A stretch of DNA of 64,000 bases from Acanthaster planci (taxonomy: Eukaryota > Echinodermata > Asteroidea > Valvatida > Acanthasteridae), in assembly GCF_001949145.1 (NCBI RefSeq), contig NW_019091370.1, positions 2,186,575-2,250,574 on the forward strand, in the 5' to 3' direction. The notes under the pieces were generated by a model. That model did no database searches, was not told the DNA's origin, and was given only the letters and a program-made list of their open reading frames with translations. Made by a program: the position numbers and the translations under genes. This document shows positions 37,601 to 46,600 of the stretch, piece by piece (position 1 is the first letter of the stretch; every line of letters starts with the position of its first letter).

Positions 37601-40600
37601 ATCCACGAGCAAGCAGCGAGGAAATGCACTCCAAAAAAAATGCCACTGAGATGTTCTTTTGAGGCACTGAATTATATTTTCAAGCTAGAGGATTTCCTGT
37701 TGAGACCATTGAAACAGTCAGTGCTGTAAAGGATTGGTTTTGCTTCCTTCCTCAAATGCTAATTGAGTTCAAGGGTCACATGCACCTGTAGGTAATACTC
37801 TAAGTGTTCATGTACATGTGTATATGCATTCCTCACATGCTGACCCATGTAAAATCATTCCTAAACTTGAAACTCCCTGGGCCTTAGGGTTTAATTTTTA
37901 CAGTAGAATTAAGATCTCTTGGGGACATACATGCACAGGTTCATTGTACATTGTAAAGGAGAACAAACGGAATTTGAGCGGACTGATATGACTTGTGACA
38001 TGGTACAACACAATGAGAGTAAAGTTGCATCCCGCTCTTTCCTATCTTGAGGGTTCAAAGTCATATTGAAGTGGAGGTCCATTTTGAGGTTTTGTAATAT
38101 TTGGAAAGAATGACCCGTCTCCTTTTTAACTCCAAATATTGAAAAAGGTCATTTTCTCAGCAATTTTGACGATGGCATTATTCGTGCCTGGGCTGAAATA
38201 ATGAAAATATGCCGGGAACAAAGACGAAAACTGCTAAAATAATGTCACCTTGTCACCTGATACTTTTACCCTAAAACCACCGGAACGCTCTTTTCTGTTA
38301 CATTCAAACATACCGGTACAAATATCCCAATTTTGAAAATTGCGACTTTCAGCTCAATTTGTGGTGACTGGTCAACTATTGTCAAAATCTGTCATTTTTG
38401 TGGACAAAAAATGGTTGTCTAGTATGTAAATGAATATACTACATGTAGTATGGTATCCTCATGTTGTTAAGCCTACAGTGTACTTGTATTAGCCTTTCCA
38501 TAATATGAATCTTATTCTCAAACATGATTATAGGACCAAGTAAATCCAACTCAATTACAAATAAATATTTTGTGACCCAGCCTAACAAAATGACACCAAC
38601 ATATGAGTTGTAGCCCAGAGCCACCTATAAGTTACAGACCTTTATAAGATTTTCCACTGTGGAAATCGATAGGAATCTTTCACTCACATAATAAAAATTT
38701 TCATCAAGAACCGGAACTATTGATACATCAAGAGTCCAGTTTGTTCTTCCTAATGTTACATGTAACTCAAACAAAGATGCTGAAAAAAGGCATTTAGATT
38801 CATATTGTGGGGTGTGGTCACATTAAGAGACTTTGATAGGAATGTAACAAAAGTCTGTCACCTGCTTGTAGCATACACTAGGGCACTAGCTTGATCAACG
38901 GGCCCACTACAGTAAAAAATACTGTCTGTTTCTTATTTTCAAAAAAATAAAGGTAAGAACCGGGAATTTTCCGAGGTGACTAACAAGCCTAAAATTGCAT
39001 TTGAAAAAAATATTACTTAATGCTTTTCCACTCCTCTCAACATATCAATTTCTTGATTTATCTTTTTTGTTTAGAAAGTGACCTAGTGGTCCCAATGTTC
39101 AATGAATAAAGCAAGCGGGTGGGAGAAGGAATTAGCTTTGTACATTGGCCAATCAAATCTGCCCAGTTTTGTGACCTGTGTCAGAACTTGGAACAGTGAA
39201 CAAACAGGATTGCTCATTGGACGCTCATGTGGGTAATTCTAGAAATTAGGGGTCCAAAAGTGTGACATTTCTGTGTCCGTACATCTGACCTTTGTTATTT
39301 GATATGGAAATATCACTGGAATTGATTCTAAACTATCACTATTTGTTTGGCAGGTAATTTGCATTAATTTATCACTCTTGGAAGTCAGAAATGTGTTCTG
39401 AACTTACAAAATCATACGTCAGATGCAACAGGGACATGAACAAAATTGGACCCTTAATTTGGAATTACTTATATTTCATGTCAGGCCTTTACTGAATTTA
39501 TCAAGTATTTTAAGACACTGCTGCTTCCCTTATCCAACATATGCAAGTGAAAGACGACACGAGGCACTGGCCTAGTTATTTGACACCATGATGTCTTACT
39601 CAGAGATTTCATGAGTTCATCCAGGCTGGTAACAATCCTTGGAGATGATGTACGAGTACAGTACTTTAAGCAAGGAAGGGGGGGTCACACGAAACATGGT
39701 TTATGTCTTAATTTCACGACTCTGGAATATGGAATTTAAGCACTCGCTCAGACATACAACAGATCAGGCCCCTCCCCCGGTATCCTGTACCGTCAGCACT
39801 AATCATAAGAAGCATTCGTCACTGGTACACCCCCCCTTCCTCCTCTTGACCAGTGTGACGCATGACCCCTTCTGTCACTCCAAAAGCTTATCCTACATTG
39901 AAGGCTAAAACAGCATTGGCAGGAGAAGGGAGGGAGGCGTGTTAGTGGTACTTCCTTCCTGGTGGTGCTGGGGAACATTTGGACATCCTTGGGAAAAAAA
40001 AGGAAGGGGCCAACAAGGAAGAGGAGCCTGGTATTAATGATGGGCAGCAGTGAGGGGTGAAGCAGTGTGTCCAATTCACCCCAGACCCTCCATGCCACGC
40101 ACCTCTCAAGGCCACCGTTGAGTACCTGACCTGATTCATGCCAGTTGGGGACAGGACTGATTCAACCCCCTCCTGAGACACCAGCTTTGTCCACTCCCCC
40201 CTCTCCCCCACAGGCCCACATGTTGCCACAACTTGCCTAATGTTAACAGAAATACATGAATCTGTCAGCACCCACAAGCATGGTGCAAGGTGTGTAGTGT
40301 AGTACACACTACTGACTCCATTCAGCACAAAGTTTGCCGACCCTCAAAGTCATGAACCTTTTCCATGTGCTCACTGCACAGTTGAGTGCATGTGTGAGGT
40401 ACTGCTATAATGTACAATGTACATGGCAGGAGCCAACTGCATCATGTTGGAAATAAGCCTGTATATGTAGGCACTGTACTTTACAATTAAAAATGAAAAG
40501 ATCAAGCAAAGACAAAAAAAATTGTTTAAATAGCACTTAAATAAAAACCTGAAAACCATCTTATAGAAGTCTGTATAATAATGAACCTGAAGTGCAACCG

Positions 40601-43600
40601 AGTTTCTAAAAACAGAATAAGTACCGATAATTAAAACTATTTTTGTTACTGTTTCAGCAGAGAAGAACAGAGGGCTTCGTCAACAATTTCCTTTTGTTTA
40701 TCAATGCTATCATGCAAGTCCCCTGGAAATATGTGAATATGAACATGGATCTGGTTCAGGAACTTCAATGAGACAGTTTCTGTAAATAAGTAAATGAAAT
40801 GGGGAAACGTTTGTTGGAATTAACGCTTGACAATGATAACTGGCAGACTGCATTAGATTTACTTTTGTAAGTTTTGACAACAGTCTCTGTAAGTTTCAAC
40901 CCCCCCCTCAAATTTGCCTTTAGACATAAGACAACTCTACAACTCTGACCGTGGTCACATTTTCATATGTTCAAACTGGGACATAAATTGTAGTGAACAA
41001 GGCTTTGACCATTGTGAATGGTAATCAGGGCTCTGATTTCACGTTGCAACTATCAATGCTGCCTATCAAAGTTATATGTACATTTAACAATTGTTGACAG
41101 CTGTGATGTGGGAGATGATGTTTTGAACACCCAGGGGTGCACTGTTTTGTCAAATCTTTGTCTTGAAGTTTCTCTTTTTTTTCTAAGGGACATTAAGGGC
41201 AACAAAGGAATCCTTGCAAAGTAGTGATTAGCGGTACTTGCATTATCCTGCACGATGTACATGTAGGGCCATGGGCGGGCATGAGCATGATATCGAACAA
41301 GGCTCGCTGATCTCATGTCTAACATTGAGTGTGACATGCACTTTTATCACCCAATCGTTCTGGGCAAATGAAAAAAAAAAGGATTCAAGACGAAGGTATA
41401 AAAATAACTGTTGACTCGTAATCAGCCAGCCAAAACACGAGTCTCCAATTTTCACAAATTACACTAGACTAGACCTTCCAGCACTTCCAACTTGACTTTT
41501 GCTGCAAATCTCACCTTTTCATCTTTCTTGACTACTGCTACTTCATTCATAAACTCCTTGAACTTTTTACGATTTTCCTCTGTTGAGAAAATGTATAAAA
41601 ACAAAGCTTTGAGGAAAACAGAATGTCATTTTTAAAATACTACATTCACAATACAAAGTATACATTGTATCTGATCAATACCATAACAGTCTTTCATGGG
41701 AAAATGTGTGTTCATTCTGTTATCGGTGATTTTCCCACCCTGTAAATAGTGGAAATGTCACGACCCAAGGAAAGGGTCTTGATAAAATAAACTTTGGACA
41801 GCCTCATGTCAAAAACGTACTTAGACATCCATAAAAAAGGTCAGAAAGAATTCCCTCTACTGTTGACACCCTGTTCTCAAATCCTTGTTCTCAAAGATAA
41901 ATACATCAATATTTACACTGCTCAAGTTTTGACTTCTTAAGCCATTTTATTGCTTTCAGATGGCTAAAAGGTCACTGCAGGGAAAAAGTAGAGGCGTTGG
42001 TATATGGGGAATTCTTTGACAAATGGTATGACAACTGGCGAACATACATGTACGCTTCAAAATACTGAGTGAAAAGTGTCTATTTCCAAAGAAAGGGAAG
42101 AGCTTCAATAATCAGTTGCCAATCTAACCAGATGTTGGATCATTCTACATTTGGCTAAATATCCAATAGAAATTGCCCCAAAATAGTGATAATAAAGTAG
42201 GACACAATTAACAAAATAAACCGTACCACAACACAGTAGTCTAAGTAACTACAGGGCTCACAGAATCGGTAGTCCAACGTCCCAAGACAACTAAAATATT
42301 TTGTCGGACAACCAAATGTTCCAGGCAGCCAGCCTAATGGACAAGTACATGTACATGTACCTTTTTTCGGCAACAAATTTTTTTTGCATTGCATTTTAAT
42401 TCCGGCATTTAAGACATTTCAGCACCGTGCACAGAATAAAGATTACAAAAAAGATCAACATCTTAACCTTGATGTTGCATGACTGTAATTGCTCGGGTAG
42501 GTGTACCGTGGTACGTCCGGTCAAATCGTTGGCATGAACAACGCAGCCATGTCTATATTCAGTCATTTTTCCTTGTTCTGGATCACGAAAACATATTCAG
42601 TCATATTACAGCGCCATTATCTTCAAATTCCAGCAAAATGGGGTCAGAGATCTACCTTGTACATGTACGCAGGAGGTACTTCAAAAATGTTTTCAAATGT
42701 TAAGCTTTTAATTTTGTCTTACATGATTGACAAAAGTGACGAAGACACCTCCTACTTCTGGATCGGTTTAGCCAGTTCCAGATCGCTTCAACAATTTCTT
42801 AACACATAAAAAGTAGTCAAGCGTAAACCCATTTCTCAGCCCAAAACATTGTGACAAGCATGTTGTTGGCATCCGTCTATCTCGGAAGACAATGGAGTAT
42901 CTGCACCTTGGCCAGTCCGTTGTACTTGCACAGCGCCTGCTGTGAGTGTAGAGCCTGATGCGGGAGCAACAGGTCCTTTGGCATTTGCTGCAGGTGTAGT
43001 TGGTGGCAGTGGCAACAGGAGCTGACTGAAGCCTCTACCGCCTGCGGATCTTCCTTTCTTCCCACTGACTCTTTCTCCTCTTCTCAGCTTGCAGGACCCC
43101 TGTCTTGACAGAAGATCACCAGTTGTTGCAATCTGATGTCCTTGATTCTAAGTCCATTGGGCAGACGCTGCATGCCTTCAGATCACGTTTACAGACATCT
43201 TTGTAGCGGAGAGTAGGCCGCGTCCCTGTGGCAAGCTCCCCATACAGAACATCCTTGGGGATGCATCCATCATCCATGCGACAGACATGGCCCATCCAGC
43301 GCAACCGTCTCTGGGTCAGGATTGCAAACATACTTAGCGCACCCACCTGAGACAGGACATCTTCATTTGTGATGTGATCCTGCCAAGTGATGCACAGGAG
43401 TCGTCTCAGGCAAAGCATGTGAAAAGCATTCAGCCTGCATTCTTGGCGAAAGTACATGTACAGTGTCCAGGCTTCGCTACCGTAGAGAAGGGAACTCCGA
43501 ACACAGGTTTGGTACACCTTCATCTTTGTGCTGGTTGTCAGCATAGTGTTACCCCATACTCTTTTTGTTAGGCGAGCCATTACAGTTGTTACCTTTCCAA

Positions 43601-46600
43601 TCTGCAAATTGATCTCGGCGTTTAGGGAAAGGTTGCTTGAGATGGTAGAACCAAGGTAAGTAAAGTTGTTGACCACTGCTAAGGTGTGGTCAGCCATGGT
43701 GATGGGGGGGGCGCAACTGACATCCTGGCCCATGATGTTGGTCTTTTTCAGGCTGATGGTGAGGCCAAACTCGAAGCATGCTTCCGCAAAGTGGGTGACG
43801 AGCCGCTGGAGTGCTTCCTCACTGTGGGCAGTAAGGACAGCATCGTCTGCATAGAGCAACTCCCTGATGAGCACTCTGCGCACCTTCGTCTTTGCTTTTA
43901 GGCGGGCCAAGTTGAAGAGGTTCCCATCACTCCTAGTGTGGAGGAAGATGCCATCTTCAGACTGTCAAAAGGCAAAGCGCAGCAGCAGGGAAAAGAACAC
44001 GCCGAAGAGTGTAAGGGCCAGGACACACCCTTGCTTCATACCGTTCTTGATTGGGATGGGGTCCGATGATGATCCGTCAAACTGAACGGTGCCAGTCATG
44101 TGATCATGAAAGGATGTGATCATCTTCAGGAGCCTTGCGGGGCAACCAATCCTGTATAGGAGGGTGTAGAGGCTGGTTCAGCTGACCAAGTCGAACGCCT
44201 TGGTGAGGTCAATGAAAAGCAAGAAACAAAGGGCGTCTCTGTTCACGGCACTTCTCCTGTAACTGCTTGAGGGTGAACACCATATCAATTGTCGACCTTG
44301 CAGCTCTGAACCCGCATTGTGACTCTGAGTACACACGATCAGCAAGTAGTTGAAGCCTGTTGGGGACCACTCGGGCAAAGGCCTTTCCTGGCCTGAGGAG
44401 GGAGATACCGCGGTAGTTGTTGCAGTCAATGCGGTCGCCCTTGTTTTTGTAGACCGTGACAATCTTGGCGTCACGCATGTCCAGTGGTATCGTGCCTTCC
44501 TCCCAGCATTGGAGCAGGAGGTCATATACAAGTTGCTGAGGAAGGAACCCTTTCTGCCAGCATTGATGATCTCGAGTGGGATTCCATCACTTCCTGGTGC
44601 TTTTCCACAGGCTAGCGAGTCAATGGCCCTGCTGAGCTCTTTGATGGTGGGAGGTATATTGAGCTCCTCCATAGTGGCCAGGGGAGTGGTGTTCTCAATG
44701 GCTGTGTGGGTGACTATGTTCTCTCTGAAGTACAGTTCCTGGTAATGTTCTGCCCATTTCTCCATCTGCTTCCTGCAATCTGTGATGATGTCGCCTGAGG
44801 TGGATTTAAGAGGAGCGATCTTGATGGCATGAGGACCAGACACTTTCTTTATGCCCTTGCACATGGCGCAGATGTTACCACAGTCTGCGGCGGTTTGGAT
44901 ATCGCGGCACAGGTTCAATCAGTAGTCATTAGCGCACTTGCACACCGTCCGTTTGGCATTATTGCATGCTACTCTCAAGGCAACAAAGGTTTTCTTGGAG
45001 AGCTGTCTCTTGTAATCGAGGAGTGCCACATGCTTAGCGGTGATGGCAGGCTCCATCTCTTCGATCCTTGCCATGAACCAATCTTTGTTCTTCCTCACTC
45101 TCTTCCCGAAGGTGTCCGAGGCGGCCTCATACACGGCATTGCCGATGTGGTTCCATCGCATCGTGTAACATGCACATTTTCTAGGAAAGTATGTCTTATT
45201 TTTAAGGGGATTAGATTATATATTAGAATTTCAGTGCATTAAAATGGATAGCCTGCATAAATTTTTACTTGACTTTGCTGCACAGCAAGCCGTCAACCAT
45301 AAATCCCCCCACACCACGAAGTTGACTAACCCATTACGTCACATACAAATCTGTTATGCATGGGTAGTTAAGTTTACGACGTTCATACATGTACGTGTAC
45401 TTGCATGCAAGATCCAAAACTAGGAAAAATGCTCAGGAATCTTGCATGGTGAGTGACCTACCAACCTGTAATTTTTTCAGGTGTTGATTTTTTTGTGCTC
45501 CTGTGATTTTTGACAAACTGTCAACAAATGTCGAAACGCAAATCGGAAATTAAGCCAGAATTCCTTTTCTTAACATTTTCTGGGAACAAAATCTGTACTG
45601 CAAGGCTTTTATTTTAAATTAAAAAAAAGAAAAACTAGGAAAATGTCTATAATTACTAACAGTTTGGAGACAATGTGGGGCAAAAAGTCCTTCTCGGGCA
45701 ACTGAAAATTCGGGAGTTTAGACTCCCCTGCCCGAAGGGCAACTACATTTTTTTAAATTTCGCGAGTCCTGAACTAGTAGTACTCTACAAATCCCCTCTT
45801 TAAACATTTGGACATGGTCAGGCTACAGTGGAGTCAGAGAAACCTCCATAGGCCTTCCCTTCCATTCATCAATTTCACTCAGCAAAGCTTGTACCCCAAA
45901 TCAAAAACCTTGGATTTCACCACAAAACAGCCCTCAAACTTTCTACTGTGCCTACTTTAGGAATTCAGTGGGGAATTGGAGATTCCAGTGATGGTGCTAA
46001 AGTTTACTTATATTCAACAAGAAAAGAGACATTTTCCCTTCAAATCAGAAACTCACATCAGCCAAGCTCGAAGTCAAAATCTTCTTCATGTAGTGATTCA
46101 AACTGTATCATACCGTGCACGCCTACCGGTATACTGATGACTGTTTCCTGAGGAGTGCAATGTTCAGTAGCCGTGGCTACATCAAGTTGCACACTGGACA
46201 TTGCAATGCTCAGGAAACAGTCATCCGCATGCTAGTCCAGATATCACATGCTTACTGTGAATGGTCCACCTGGCCAGTGTGTTGTGACATCTCGATATTC
46301 TCCTTGTCTTTTGCATAGAGTTTGAATCAAACAAGAAAAAAAGATGGTAACTTTGATTTCGACCCCTCAATAGGAGAGTTTCCAATCTGAAGTGGACATT
46401 TTCCCCATGCAAGCTTTACAACCATCATTAGAATCTCCAATTCCCAAAGAATCCTAAGGTGGACACAAACACCATGTTAATCGTTAATGTATCTCATACA
46501 AAACAATGTTGTTTGCAAAGGAGCAAATTTTTTCATCAACATATGTACTTCTCTCAATCCAACAGCTACAATGTTACAAATGAACATGTACAGACAAGAC

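Larger units (their letters stand above)
35362..41514 (-). other. Sowah intron 2
   Basis: 6.2-kb intron. It holds a tRNA-like SINE remnant (35973-36043), a short tandem duplication (36044-36099) and MITE copy 2. The rest is AT-rich, including the perfect palindrome ATACTACATGTAGTAT near 38435, with no exon recognised on either strand. Confidence 0.6.

Noticed and set aside
45480-45780. Possible further hAT-like element ending CGCGAGTCCTGAACTAGTAG
   Set aside because: A matching left end with target duplication could not be found.
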